A stretch of 61,966 bases of DNA from Phil1 sp963643205 (GTDB lineage: Bacteria; Bacillota; Clostridia; Christensenellales; CAG-138): assembly GCA_963643205.1 (NCBI GenBank), contig CAVIJJ010000006.1:1-61966 (forward strand), given 5' to 3'. Position numbers and translations under genes: made by a program. Below the pieces are notes generated by a model, which did no database searches, was not told the DNA's origin, and saw only the letters and a program-made list of their open reading frames with translations. Of the stretch, positions 54,756-61,966 are shown one piece after another; the stretch's first letter is position 1; every line of letters begins with the position of its first letter.

Positions 54756-55001
54756 TTAAGCGCTAATTCTGGGCAATACCTCGTTATTGAAAAAGGAAAC
54801 CGTGGTATCGGGAGATACCGAGAAATGCTCATCATCTATCAGCACATTTACACCGTTCTGGCATTGACCGATGCAAAACGTGCCCGCAAGCTCAACTTTG
54901 TCAGCAAGTCCTTTTTCACTTATAAGGGCTTGAAGCTGTTCTACCACTTGGCGAGAGCCTTTAATATGGCATGAGCTTCCGATACAGATCGTAATTTTCA
55001 T
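54756..55001 (-). CDS. Thioredoxin-like 2Fe-2S protein
   Basis: 81 residues, paralogue of the protein at 47532: CIGSSCHIKGS and CIGQCQNGVNV hold the four cluster cysteines. First gene of the hydS operon, 23 bases before hydS. Likely electron donor to the sensor. AAAAGGAG upstream. Confidence 0.88.
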   Translation of the reverse strand: MKITICIGSSCHIKGSRQVVEQLQALISEKGLADKVELAGTFCIGQCQNGVNVLIDDEHFSVSPDTTVSFFNNEVLPRISA

Positions 55002-55100
55002 TGCTCAGTTCTCCTTTTTATTATTGATTGCTTGTATGGTATCGGCACCCGAGTAACGCTTAAAGCGGGTATATGCTTTGTAAAGCCGAAATAAACACAT

Positions 55101-55116
55101 GTTAACATTCTTTAAC
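55101..55116 (-). promoter_or_regulatory. Inverted repeat downstream of the hydS promoter
   Basis: GTTAA, 6 bases, TTAAC. Resembles a Clostridial Rex site (TTGTTAA-N4-TTAACAA) but with two extra central bases and incomplete arms; could equally be a LysR site. Confidence 0.35.
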
Positions 55117-55132
55117 CATAAAGCTTCCTTAT

Positions 55133-55161
55133 ATGATAACAGAAATCACCAAATATGTAAA
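55133..55161 (-). promoter_or_regulatory. Promoter of the hydS operon
   Basis: Minus-strand TTTACA, 17 bases, TATCAT, in the 190-base gap between the lysR-like gene and the small 2Fe-2S gene. Confidence 0.5.
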
Positions 55162-55191
55162 CGACAACGGATACTTCTAAAGCAAATTTTG

Positions 55192-56115
55192 TCAATCATT
55201 TGCCAAGTTCGTTACGGTTGCTTTCAAAAGCTCATCTAAAAACGCTTTGTCTGCCGCGGACTGCCTGTATCCGCTCTTGTATATGAGCATATCGCAGTAT
55301 CGGTTGTCCTCGGATGCGTAGGCGCATTGGCAAAGATTATGCTTATAAAGCGTACCCGGACGCAGGGGAGAGGATATCATAAAGCTTCCCCGAATATGAT
55401 TAAGGAGAGATACGGCAGCGGAAAAATTGGGAACAATCACTTGCTTTGCCTGGCTTGTATCCGCGTCTTCCGGCGTCGTACCGGGCTGAGGGAGAGCGTC
55501 TCTGCCAATTAGTATTTCGGTATAAGCATTCAGATCTTTTTGATTTATGCTGCTGCGCTCGGCGAGCGGATGGGCGGAAGACATTATTACAATCGGCTCA
55601 AACTCGTATATTTTCTCAAACAGCAGTGATTTTTCCTTAAGCTGCGCTTTTAAGCTCTGCTCATGAGAAAGTCGGTATCTTACTATACCAAGGCCGTAGC
55701 CGGAATCGGCAACATTTTTTATGGTTTGGCTCTGTGAAGATTCCGTAAAAACAGTATCCGTAAGCGACGCCGCCTCAATCCTTTTGCAAAAGTTCACGAA
55801 AGCGGACTCAATATATGCCGCGACGGGGGCGGAGAGTGAAAACCGTGAAGCCTGTTCTTTTCCGCATTCGCGTATATTCTCTATCGCGTTTACCAGGGAT
55901 AGAATATTGCGCGCGTATCCTAAAAACTCTTCACCCTGAGGTGTCGGAAATATGCCCTGCGGGGTGCGTTTGAACAAGGTTATGCCAAGCTCGTTTTCAA
56001 GCTCCTTTATGGCGCGGCTCAGGTTCGGTTGCGCTGTGAAAAGCCTTTCCGCGGCCTTTGTCATGGATTTGGTTTCGGCTATAACAACAGCATATTTGAA
56101 ATGCATCAGATTCAT
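55192..56115 (-). CDS. LysR-family transcriptional regulator
   Basis: 307 residues with N-terminal winged helix (KSMTKAAERLFTAQPNLSRAIKELENELG) and a two-lobed effector domain. ATG 56115 follows AAAGGAGC. It lies 19 bases after rex, so the two regulators are cotranscribed, and upstream of the hydS operon, which it may control. Effector unknown. Confidence 0.93.
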   Translation of the reverse strand: MNLMHFKYAVVIAETKSMTKAAERLFTAQPNLSRAIKELENELGITLFKRTPQGIFPTPQGEEFLGYARNILSLVNAIENIRECGKEQASRFSLSAPVAAYIESAFVNFCKRIEAASLTDTVFTESSQSQTIKNVADSGYGLGIVRYRLSHEQSLKAQLKEKSLLFEKIYEFEPIVIMSSAHPLAERSSINQKDLNAYTEILIGRDALPQPGTTPEDADTSQAKQVIVPNFSAAVSLLNHIRGSFMISSPLRPGTLYKHNLCQCAYASEDNRYCDMLIYKSGYRQSAADKAFLDELLKATVTNLAND

Positions 56116-56134
56116 GCGCGCCGCTCCTTTGCTT

Positions 56135-56767
56135 TTATTTATCGGTGGTCTCTCCTAAATGGCGGGAAAGAATTGCCAGTGACGAGGCAAGGTTCTCATT
56201 TTCTATCAGCACTCCGTCAGGCTTTTTCAGTATCGCAGGGGCAAAATTCCATATTGCTTTTATTCCAGAAGAAACGAGTTTATCGCATATACTCTGCGCG
56301 TAGTCTACGGGAACCGCGATTATTCCAAGGCTTATGTTTTGCTCCGAACAAACCCGCTCAAGTTCGCTGACCGAATAAATGGGTTTTCCGTTTATGTATG
56401 TTCCCATAAGGCGCGAATCGGTATCGAATGCTGCCACTATCTTAAGACCAAAATCGGAAAAGCCTGAATAAGAAAGCAAAGCCTTGCCTATATTACCTGC
56501 GCCAACCAATACGGCCTTGGAATCGGTTTTGCAGTAAAGGCAGTCCTGTATCTGTTTTATAAGCTCCTCTGTTACGTATCCGGTCTTCGGGCGGCCCGTG
56601 CCGCTCACAACACCAAGGTCTTTTCTTACCTGCACGTCGTTTATCCCGAAATACGCGGCAATTGCCGTGGCGGATATGTTCTTACGATCATCCTTTATGG
56701 AGTTGAGGTAATGAAGGTATACAGGCAAACGCCTAAGGGTGGGGAGCGAAATTTCTTTTGCTTGCAT
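56135..56767 (-). CDS. rex: Redox-sensing transcriptional repressor Rex
   Basis: NADH/NAD+-responsive repressor of fermentative and hydrogen genes. 210 residues: winged helix with the recognition helix NDVQVRKDLG, Rossmann domain with VLVGAGNIGKALL, and the C-terminal swapped helix. ATG 56767 follows GAGGAA; the GTG upstream is less likely. Its probable targets in the window are the hydrogenase, nfnAB and alcohol dehydrogenase genes. Confidence 0.95.
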   Translation of the reverse strand: MQAKEISLPTLRRLPVYLHYLNSIKDDRKNISATAIAAYFGINDVQVRKDLGVVSGTGRPKTGYVTEELIKQIQDCLYCKTDSKAVLVGAGNIGKALLSYSGFSDFGLKIVAAFDTDSRLMGTYINGKPIYSVSELERVCSEQNISLGIIAVPVDYAQSICDKLVSSGIKAIWNFAPAILKKPDGVLIENENLASSLAILSRHLGETTDK

Positions 56768-56803
56768 AGCGTTCCTCACTTATAACATATTTATTCGTTG
56801 GCT

Positions 56804-56832
56804 ATTTTATCACAGCCATATAAATAAATCAA
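56804..56832 (-). promoter_or_regulatory. Promoter of rex-lysR
   Basis: Minus-strand TTGATT, 17 bases, TAAAAT with TGTGA before the -10. Confidence 0.65.
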
Positions 56833-56834
56833 AC

Positions 56835-56846
56835 TTTATCGATAAA
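56835..56846. promoter_or_regulatory. Palindrome upstream of the rex -35
   Basis: TTTATCGATAAA, 12-base perfect palindrome. Its TATCGATA core is the same as in the repeats upstream of the alcohol dehydrogenase. Confidence 0.45.
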
Positions 56847-56852
56847 TATGTA

Positions 56853-56880
56853 TAAAAAGCGGCGACAAAACGCCGCCGCA
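56853..56880 (-). terminator. Terminator of the second MATE gene
   Basis: Minus-strand GCGGCG, loop, CGCCGC, then five T. Confidence 0.8.
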
Positions 56881-56900
56881 GAGTGTGAGCTAAATTGCTG

Positions 56901-58277
56901 TCAGTCGAGCGCCGTGGGCTTGGGAGCGTTCGCTATAAGCTTCTTGCGTACCGCCAGATAATAAACGATAAAAGCGGCGGAAGTAAGTACCCAGGATATG
57001 GGGTAGCTGAGTGATACGGTAAGCATGCTGTGATAAACGGGGACAACTGTGTATATCCATATCACGCGGAATACGCATATACCGGTTGCCGTTATAATCG
57101 TGGGTATAAGCGTGTCGCCCATGCCGCGAAGCGCGCCGCTGAATATTTCTATAGGCACAAACAGCCAGTAGAAAGGCGCAAAGTACGTAAGCAGTTTTAT
57201 GGCCATATCAAGCACGATTGCGTCGGTTGTAAACAGCTTGAACAAAGGCCTTCCGAACAGCAGCAGTATTGCGCCTATGCCGCCGGTTATGCAGCCGCCT
57301 ATCAAAAGGCTGAGCTTAAGGCTTTTGCGTATTCTGTCAAGCCTGCCGGCACCGTAGTTTTGCCCTACGAATGTCATGCTTGCCACTCCCAGCGCGCCAA
57401 GTATCATCCATGTTACGCCGTCAACCTTGCCCAGCACTACCCAGGAAGCTACCGTATCCGTGCCGAAGCGGTTAATTGATGCTTGAATAAGCATATTTGA
57501 AAGGGAATACATTATTGATTGGAAGCCCGCCGGCAGGCCTATGCGTATCGTGCGGGACAGGATGTCCTTCTCAAAACGCATCTGCTTAAAATAAAAGCGG
57601 AATTCCGAATTGGCGGAGGAGAGGGACATAATAACCATCACGGCGCTTATGGCCTGCGCCAGAATGCTGGCTATGGCAACGCCGGCTATTCCCATCTTGA
57701 AGACGAGTACGAACACAAGGTCTAAAACCACGTTGGCAAGGCACGCAACTATCAGAAAATAGAGTGGACGCTTGGAATCGCCCATAGCGCGCAGTATAGC
57801 GGAGCCAACATTGTATATCATGTTGGGAATCATGCCAACGAACATTATGCGAAGATACAGCGCGGAACCCGCAAGCGTATCCTCCGGGGTATCCATAAGC
57901 CGCAGCACAAATTCTGTAGCGAACAGGCCGAATATCATCAGTATCGCCCCGCCTACCACGGCAAAGAGCATGGCCGTATGCAGTGCGCGGTTTACGCCGT
58001 CGCGATCATTGGCGCCGTAATATTGCGAGATTATAACCGTTGCGCCGGAGGACACCCCCGTAAAGAAGCCTATAAGAAGGTTCAGTATGTTCGATGCGCT
58101 TCCGCCAACCGCCGCAAGCGCATCTGTGCCCACAAACTGCCCGACGACTATGGCATCAACCGTGTTGTAAAGCTGCTGAAACAGCGAGCCAAGCATTATC
58201 GGGAAGAAGAAGAACAGCAGCTGCTTCCAGATAACTCCGGTGACCATGCTGTGCTCGGATCGTAAAGTCCGCTCCAT
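56901..58277 (-). CDS. MATE family efflux transporter
   Basis: 458 residues, about 12 hydrophobic helices. MATE marks: FPIMLGSLFQQLYNTVDAIVVGQFVG near the start (given in part: residues 25-50), GSAILRAMGDSKRPLYFL and FVGQNYGAGRLDRIRK. Belongs to a different branch from the first MATE protein (NorM/DinF-like). AGGAG precedes the ATG. Monocistronic. Substrate unknown. Confidence 0.9.
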   Translation of the reverse strand: MERTLRSEHSMVTGVIWKQLLFFFFPIMLGSLFQQLYNTVDAIVVGQFVGTDALAAVGGSASNILNLLIGFFTGVSSGATVIISQYYGANDRDGVNRALHTAMLFAVVGGAILMIFGLFATEFVLRLMDTPEDTLAGSALYLRIMFVGMIPNMIYNVGSAILRAMGDSKRPLYFLIVACLANVVLDLVFVLVFKMGIAGVAIASILAQAISAVMVIMSLSSANSEFRFYFKQMRFEKDILSRTIRIGLPAGFQSIMYSLSNMLIQASINRFGTDTVASWVVLGKVDGVTWMILGALGVASMTFVGQNYGAGRLDRIRKSLKLSLLIGGCITGGIGAILLLFGRPLFKLFTTDAIVLDMAIKLLTYFAPFYWLFVPIEIFSGALRGMGDTLIPTIITATGICVFRVIWIYTVVPVYHSMLTVSLSYPISWVLTSAAFIVYYLAVRKKLIANAPKPTALD

Positions 58278-58359
58278 ATTTACTCCTGTTTATCAAAAAA
58301 ATTTTTTATTCAAATAAACGGGCTGCTCCGTGTAACCGCGGTTGAGCCCATACACACGC

Positions 58360-58388
58360 AATATAACCTATATTTCTACCAAAGTCAA
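58360..58388 (-). promoter_or_regulatory. Promoter of the second MATE gene
   Basis: Minus-strand TTGACT, 17 bases, TATATT. The 80-nt leader can fold by GGGC/GCCC pairing (58319-58348) but shows no known riboswitch core. Confidence 0.6.
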
Positions 58389-58398
58389 TGATTGTCAA

Positions 58399-59133
58399 CT
58401 ATATCAGGTCTATAGCTCTAAACTTTTTTTCAAGCACAAATTCGGCAAAGTCGTTTGCGGCGCGTTTCAGTTCCGCGCGCTGTTTTTCGGGCAGAACAAC
58501 GCGGTTTATATCACTGTCTTTCATTATGAGCATTCTGCGTATCGCCTCAAGCGAAAGAGGGCTTATGCCTTGCCCGGATACAGCCTTGGCGCAGCTTGAG
58601 CATATAGCTCCGCCAAAGCGCGCGTTGAAGGCAGGCTGTTTTTCACCCCGTAAATCCTTTGAGCATAAGGCGCATTCGGTAACGCTTGGTCTGTATCCTA
58701 ATGCCATAAGGCACTTGAACGCAAAGCAAACAGCCATATCGGTCGGATTAACGTCGGCATAGGCCGTATAAGCCAGCGCGTATCGCAACAACGCAAAAAG
58801 CGGCCGATTGGCCGATTCCTCGGCTCCGGCATTTATAAGCGATAGCATGTAGCTTGCGGCGGCGAATTTGTCTATATCTTCCCGCAGCGGATAATGCCGC
58901 TCTGATATTTCGGCGCTGTCGAGAGTGTACTTACCCTTTGAGTCAAACAGTATATATTCTCCCGATACAAACAACTCGCTTGCGCCCATCAGCGGACTTT
59001 TTGCGCGCCGGCACCCGCGTGAAACGCACGAAACAAGCCCCTGTTCCAGAGTAAACAGGGTAAGCATGCGATCATTATCTTTATAATCGGCATAGCGCGT
59101 GACTATGCCGTTCAGCTTAACGCTCGGCATCAT
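58399..59133 (-). CDS. recO: DNA repair protein RecO
   Basis: Recombination mediator loading RecA with RecR. 244 residues: N-terminal OB fold (KLNGIVTRYADYKDNDRMLTL), helical middle, and the zinc finger CALCSKDL with CSSC near residues 158-183. AAGGAG precedes the ATG. The second MATE promoter lies within its last codons. Confidence 0.92.
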   Translation of the reverse strand: MMPSVKLNGIVTRYADYKDNDRMLTLFTLEQGLVSCVSRGCRRAKSPLMGASELFVSGEYILFDSKGKYTLDSAEISERHYPLREDIDKFAAASYMLSLINAGAEESANRPLFALLRYALAYTAYADVNPTDMAVCFAFKCLMALGYRPSVTECALCSKDLRGEKQPAFNARFGGAICSSCAKAVSGQGISPLSLEAIRRMLIMKDSDINRVVLPEKQRAELKRAANDFAEFVLEKKFRAIDLI

Positions 59134-59299
59134 AGTCTCCTTGTTGCGTGCTTCTTATGTATTATACGATGCTTGCCGCATCAAAACAATACGCCGACGG
59201 AAAAGCTTGACTGCGGTTTGTTTGAAAGGAAGGGGAGAGGGAGCAAAGAAAATAGTTGTTGCAATAAGATGAATTTTGTTGTAGAATATACCCTGCGTC

Positions 59300-59376
59300 G
59301 GGGATGTAGCCCAGCTGGTTAGAGCGCTTCGCTCACATCGAAGAGGTCGGGGGTTCGAGCCCCTCCATCCCCACCA
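59300..59376 (+). tRNA. tRNA-Val (CAC)
   Basis: 77 nt including encoded CCA. Acceptor GGGGATG/CATCCCC, D arm GCCC-AGCTGGTTA-GAGC, anticodon stem CTTCG/CGAAG with loop CTCACAT (anticodon CAC), T arm GGGGG-TTCGAGC-CCCTC. Its 3' end is inside a 59-bp direct repeat. Confidence 0.93.
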
Positions 59377-59414
59377 AGCTGAAAAAGATTGCCTTCCGGC
59401 AGTCTTTTTTGTTT
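59356..59414 (+). repeat. 59-bp direct repeat, copy 1 (tRNA-Val 3' end and terminator)
   Basis: Covers the last 21 bases of tRNA-Val with CCA and the following terminator (AAAAAGATTGCC, TTCC, GGCAGTCTTTTTT; 59382-59410). Identical to 59529-59587. Confidence 0.95.
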
Positions 59415-59528
59415 GTTAAAAAAGGGGGGAGGGCTCGAAGGGAACGTCCCCATGAGGGGCGAAAAGCATCCGGTGAATGCTTTTCGAGTTCCCCGGGCTG
59501 GCGGCGACACTGCCCCAGTGGCGCCGGA
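59415..59528. repeat. Palindrome-rich 114-bp segment between the direct repeats
   Basis: Contains GAAAAGCAT/ATGCTTTTC (9-bp stem), GTCCCC/GGGGC and an enclosing GGGAAC/GTTCCC, giving a multi-branched fold, then CACTG-CCC-CAGTG. No gene. Looks like a small non-autonomous repeat element or the stump of an integrated element. Confidence 0.6.
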
Positions 59529-59587
59529 CGAGCCCCTCCATCCCCACCAAGCTGAAAAAGATTGCCTTCCGGCAGTCTTTTTTGTTT
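59529..59587 (+). repeat. 59-bp direct repeat, copy 2
   Basis: Perfect copy of 59356-59414, including the tRNA 3' tail with CCA and the terminator, but without the rest of the tRNA. Typical of an attachment-site duplication at a tRNA gene. Confidence 0.95.
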
Positions 59588-59694
59588 ATCCAAAGGATGG
59601 GAGACTCATAAACTTGATTAGATAAACAGTAACGCGCCACACACGGCCGTGACAATACAGCCGACTGTGGCGGCGATTGTATAGATCTTCTTGG

Positions 59695-60003
59695 ATGCAC
59701 CAGCTTTTCTATGCCTGCATTGGCTTTCGCTAACGTTAATTCTTCAAGTAATGCGCCAAGCTGCATGATGAAAGCCACTTCACCCGCGGCGAAAATTTCA
59801 CCAATGCAAACGGAAACAATCAAAGCCAGGGAAACAAGCACATTAGCCTTTATAACAAAAGATGTGATCAAGCTGATAAATGCCTCTAAAAGAAGCGGCA
59901 GGCCGCAAAGTATTATAGCTATCCACGCCATATCGAAGGGGAGAGGGTTAAATCTAATAAGGCTGCAAATAACTCCAATGCCGGAGATTGCGAGCATCGC
60001 CAT
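59695..60003 (-). pseudogene. Fragment of a heavy-metal P-type ATPase
   Basis: About 103 residues match the first helices of a CadA/ZosA-like metal ATPase (PFDMAWIAIILCGLPLLLEA, then FAAGEVAFIMQLGALLEELT and AGIEKLV). The N-terminal part and everything after GIEKLV, including the phosphorylation site and ATP domain, are gone; the frame continues into unrelated sequence. Fused by deletion to the csoR fragment upstream. Non-functional. Confidence 0.8.
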
Positions 60004-60178
60004 GCCCTTCTGGAACTACTTTGCCGCACTCGTTCAACGCGGACTTTGCCGCGTTTATCTGTGCTAAGATGTCTTCGCACGGCACATCCTCATCTATCAT
60101 CCGGTCAATGGCCTGCAACTTGGCCGATAATTTTTTTAGGCGGCGGTGCAGACTTTCGGCATCCATACACTGTTTCAT
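59954..60178 (-). pseudogene. Truncated CsoR/RcnR-family metal-sensing repressor
   Basis: The first 58 residues are a normal CsoR family start (RLKKLSAKLQAIDRMIDED, then CEDILAQINAAKSALN) including one metal-ligand cysteine; after VVPEGH the frame runs into the ATPase fragment, so the rest of the helical bundle and remaining ligands are lost. ATG 60178 follows GGAGG. It overlaps the ATPase fragment in another frame, which marks the deletion junction. Confidence 0.78.
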
Positions 60179-60190
60179 AGCTGTATCCTC

Positions 60191-60240
60191 CATACTGTAA
60201 GGGGTATATGTTTATTGTACCTCGGGCACTTTTTTGTCAA
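60191..60240 (-). promoter_or_regulatory. Promoter and CsoR-like operator of the broken metal locus
   Basis: Minus-strand TTGACA (60235-60240) with CAATAA 17 bases on, and ATATACCCC-TTAC-AGTAT, which resembles half of a CsoR operator (ATACCC-N-GGGTAT). Confidence 0.45.
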
Positions 60241-60322
60241 CACTATGCACTTTGATCGGACTGTATGGTATAATAATCCGCATGACGAGCCTGCGCCAAA
60301 TACCTTGACTTACGGAGGTAAC

Positions 60323-60804
60323 ATGACTAAGAAAACCATAGTAAATATAGTAAAAATACTGTTTGCGCTGTATTGTCTCGCTTTAATATATATACTGTTT
60401 GCGTACGAGGCCAGACATGGCAATCAGTTTAGTCTGGCTGCTTTTTCAAAAGAGCATATAGAAATGGTTAATCTGATACCGTTTAAGACGATAGTCGATT
60501 ATATAGATAAATTGAATAATTCCACTATAAACGCGAGCATTGTTATTAGGAATATATCTGCCAACCTTCTTATGTTTATCCCGATGGGGATAGCACTGCC
60601 TGTGCTGTTTCCCCAAAAATTCAACAGGCTGTGGAAGGTGCTGGTGTTTACCGCGTGCCTTGTATTGTTGGTAGAGGCAATACAGTTTTAACGTTTTGCG
60701 GCTCGGCGGATATCGATGATCTGATTCTGAATACCATCAGCAGCGCAATAGGGTACGGGATAATACAAATCGGCTTTATAAGAAAGCTGCTAAAGCTGCA
60801 ATAA
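60323..60804 (+). pseudogene. VanZ-family membrane protein gene with a frameshift
   Basis: From ATG 60323 (GGAGG upstream) 122 residues of a VanZ-type protein are encoded, ending LVEAIQF. The conserved ending (LTFCGSADIDDLILNTISS) continues in another frame from about 60688 to TAA 60804. One base is missing near 60687-60690. VanZ proteins have four to five helices and are linked to teicoplanin or antimicrobial-fatty-acid resistance. May be a real mutation or a base-call error. An extended -10 (TGG-TATAAT at 60266-60274) lies upstream. Confidence 0.8.
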
Positions 60805-60850
60805 TAGGGGATAAACCATAGAGTACAGTGAAATGACGGAGGATACGCGG

Positions 60851-61411
60851 ATGAAAAAGTTGCTGTTTATAAATGCCTGTATCAGAAAAAATTCAAGAAC
60901 CGAAAATCTCGCCAACCGCTATTTGGAAAAGCTGAAGGATGAATATCAGATAGAAGAAGTTAAGCTGACAGATCTGGACATAAAGCCGTTTGACGCGGAG
61001 ACGTTAAGCAAAAGGGATTTGGATACCGCGCAGAACAGACTTGATTCTGATAGCTATCGCCTTGCGCACCAATTTGCCGAGGCGGATTTAATTGTTATAG
61101 CCGCGCCGTATTGGGATTGCTTATTCCCTTCAATACTGCGGGTTTATTTGGAACATGTCTGCGTGGCCGGAATTACTTTTGCATATAGCGAAAGCGGCAG
61201 CCTTGTAAAAACATGCCGCGCCGATAAGATGGTATATATTACAACCTGCGGCGGTTTTCTGCCGGAGCATTCGGCTGTAGAAAGCTACATATGTGAGTTG
61301 GGGATACTTTTTTCCGTTAATGATGTGCGTTTTTACTCAGCTGAAGGACTGGATATTTACCCGAACAGAGTTCAGGAGATACTGGATAATGCAGTTGAAA
61401 AAATGCGTTAA
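60851..61411 (+). CDS. FMN-dependent NAD(P)H oxidoreductase (flavodoxin-fold, AzoR-like)
   Basis: 186 residues with the flavodoxin-fold quinone/azo reductase layout: KKLLFINACIRKNSRT at the N-terminus (phosphate loop), IAAPYWDCLFPSILRVYLE in the middle and ITTCGGFLPE later. ATG 60851 has GGAGG upstream; an in-frame ATG six codons earlier lacks spacing. It probably reduces quinones or similar compounds with FMN. It lies 46 bases after the vanZ remnant. Confidence 0.85.
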   Translation: MKKLLFINACIRKNSRTENLANRYLEKLKDEYQIEEVKLTDLDIKPFDAETLSKRDLDTAQNRLDSDSYRLAHQFAEADLIVIAAPYWDCLFPSILRVYLEHVCVAGITFAYSESGSLVKTCRADKMVYITTCGGFLPEHSAVESYICELGILFSVNDVRFYSAEGLDIYPNRVQEILDNAVEKMR

Positions 61412-61507
61412 GGCAATATCGGAACTAATACAAAATGGCTGATTATGGGCAAAAATCCTATACTTTGTTTTTGTTCATAGCCATTACGGAAAAATTTAGT
61501 AAAACGC

Positions 61508-61536
61508 TTGACAGCATTAGAATGCTATGATATTAT
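61508..61536 (+). promoter_or_regulatory. Promoter of tRNA-fMet
   Basis: TTGACA, 17 bases, TATTAT, 25 bases upstream of the tRNA. Confidence 0.8.
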
Positions 61537-61560
61537 ACTAGTTGCAACGGAGATTAACGT

Positions 61561-61636
<76 letters not shown>

Positions 61637-61639
61637 CTG

Positions 61640-61670
61640 AAGTGCCCTCAGTAAACTGAGGGCACTTTTC
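61640..61670 (+). terminator. Terminator of tRNA-fMet
   Basis: AAGTGCCCTCAG, TAAA, CTGAGGGCACTT, then TT: perfect 12-bp stem. Confidence 0.92.
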
Positions 61671-61966
61671 TTGCTTCATATCGAGTATTCGTAAGGGATT
61701 TAACCTATGAATACTCGATTTTTCTATATGATACGGTTTTCTTTATACTCGTCTTTGTTCCCTCACGAGGGCAGCATAGGGAGGCAAAAAATTATGCCTT
61801 ATAAAAATCAAGCTTGCTGACCTTGGAGTATTTCGGCATTCACATAGCGCAACCGGCACTCCACCGGCAGCAACCCCAAATTTGGGAGTCACCCCCATAT
61901 ATGTTAACTTGTACAAGTTTGCATTGCTTGCCAACTTGAAAAACTACGGATATTCGTATATAATAT
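61671..61966. other. Gene-free end of window with a second hairpin
   Basis: ATCGAGTATTC (61680-61690) and GAATACTCGAT (61709-61719) form a perfect 11-bp stem with a TTTTT tail, a second terminator. After GGGAGG an ATG (61794) opens only eight codons before TGA, either a broken gene start or chance. Nothing else supportable. Confidence 0.5.

Noticed and set aside
55101..55116. Canonical Rex operator in front of the hydS operon
   Set aside because: The arms GTTAA/TTAAC are right but the central gap is 6 instead of 4 bases and the outer bases do not match; kept only as a weak candidate site.

Overview
The window reads as a chromosomal segment of an anaerobic Firmicute of the class Clostridia, most likely a gut commensal. 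The evidence is the gene content: an electron-confurcating [FeFe] hydrogenase with its sensory hydrogenase, NfnAB transhydrogenase, Rex, PyrR attenuation, the YolD/Y-family polymerase pair, LarA- and RACo-type proteins, strong AAGGAGG-type ribosome binding sites and consensus sigma-A promoters. Species cannot be fixed from the sequence alone. Base composition is balanced except for an AT-rich accessory island near 45.6-47.5 kb.

Layout. 0-5 kb: purine salvage (xpt-guaA, minus) facing clpB, then rpmB. 5.4-12 kb: azlCD, a MATE exporter behind a structured leader, a CrtO-like acyltransferase with a flavodoxin, tag and an MFS carrier. 12.3-14.8 kb: a LarA-family enzyme overlapping an aminotransferase. 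14.9-20.8 kb: a corrinoid methyl-transfer cluster (UroD-corrinoid fusion, DUF2284, RACo-type activase, homocysteine methyltransferase, TetR regulator). 21-25 kb: pseudouridine breakdown (psuKG) and threonine breakdown (tdh-kbl). 25-30.7 kb: WG-repeat surface protein, aldo/keto reductase, UvrX-like polymerase with YolD, SGNH hydrolase. 31-41 kb: protein quality control (tig-clpP-clpX, lon-engB) with pyrR-uracil permease and housekeeping genes. 41.8-45.5 kb: nfnAB and an iron alcohol dehydrogenase. 45.6-47.5 kb: accessory island. 47.5-56.8 kb: hydrogenase, sensory hydrogenase, phosphatase, LysR and rex. 56.9-62 kb: a second MATE, recO, two tRNAs and a graveyard of broken genes.

Most interesting region. 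The island at 45.6-47.5 kb looks like a diversity-generating retroelement (DGR) target locus without its reverse transcriptase. A DUF6273/C-type-lectin-like gene ends in a stretch where 32 of 34 consecutive codons are NNY, as expected after mutagenesis of AAY codons. It is followed by an HTH gene and a truncated Avd-like gene. Its probable promoter has nine G residues between -35 and -10, the architecture of phase-variable promoters, and the gene carries an in-frame TAG at codon 24. Next to it, the alcohol dehydrogenase promoter carries four direct repeats with an exact 14-bp period.

How the genes work together. The hydrogenase, NfnAB, alcohol dehydrogenase and Rex form a redox-balancing neighbourhood handling ferredoxin, NADH, NADPH and H2. 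The corrinoid cluster probably demethylates an unknown methylated compound and may pass the methyl group to homocysteine. The tRNA-Val 3' end with its terminator is duplicated as a 59-bp direct repeat, and the DNA beyond it holds truncated csoR, metal ATPase and vanZ genes, marking a site of past integration and deletion.
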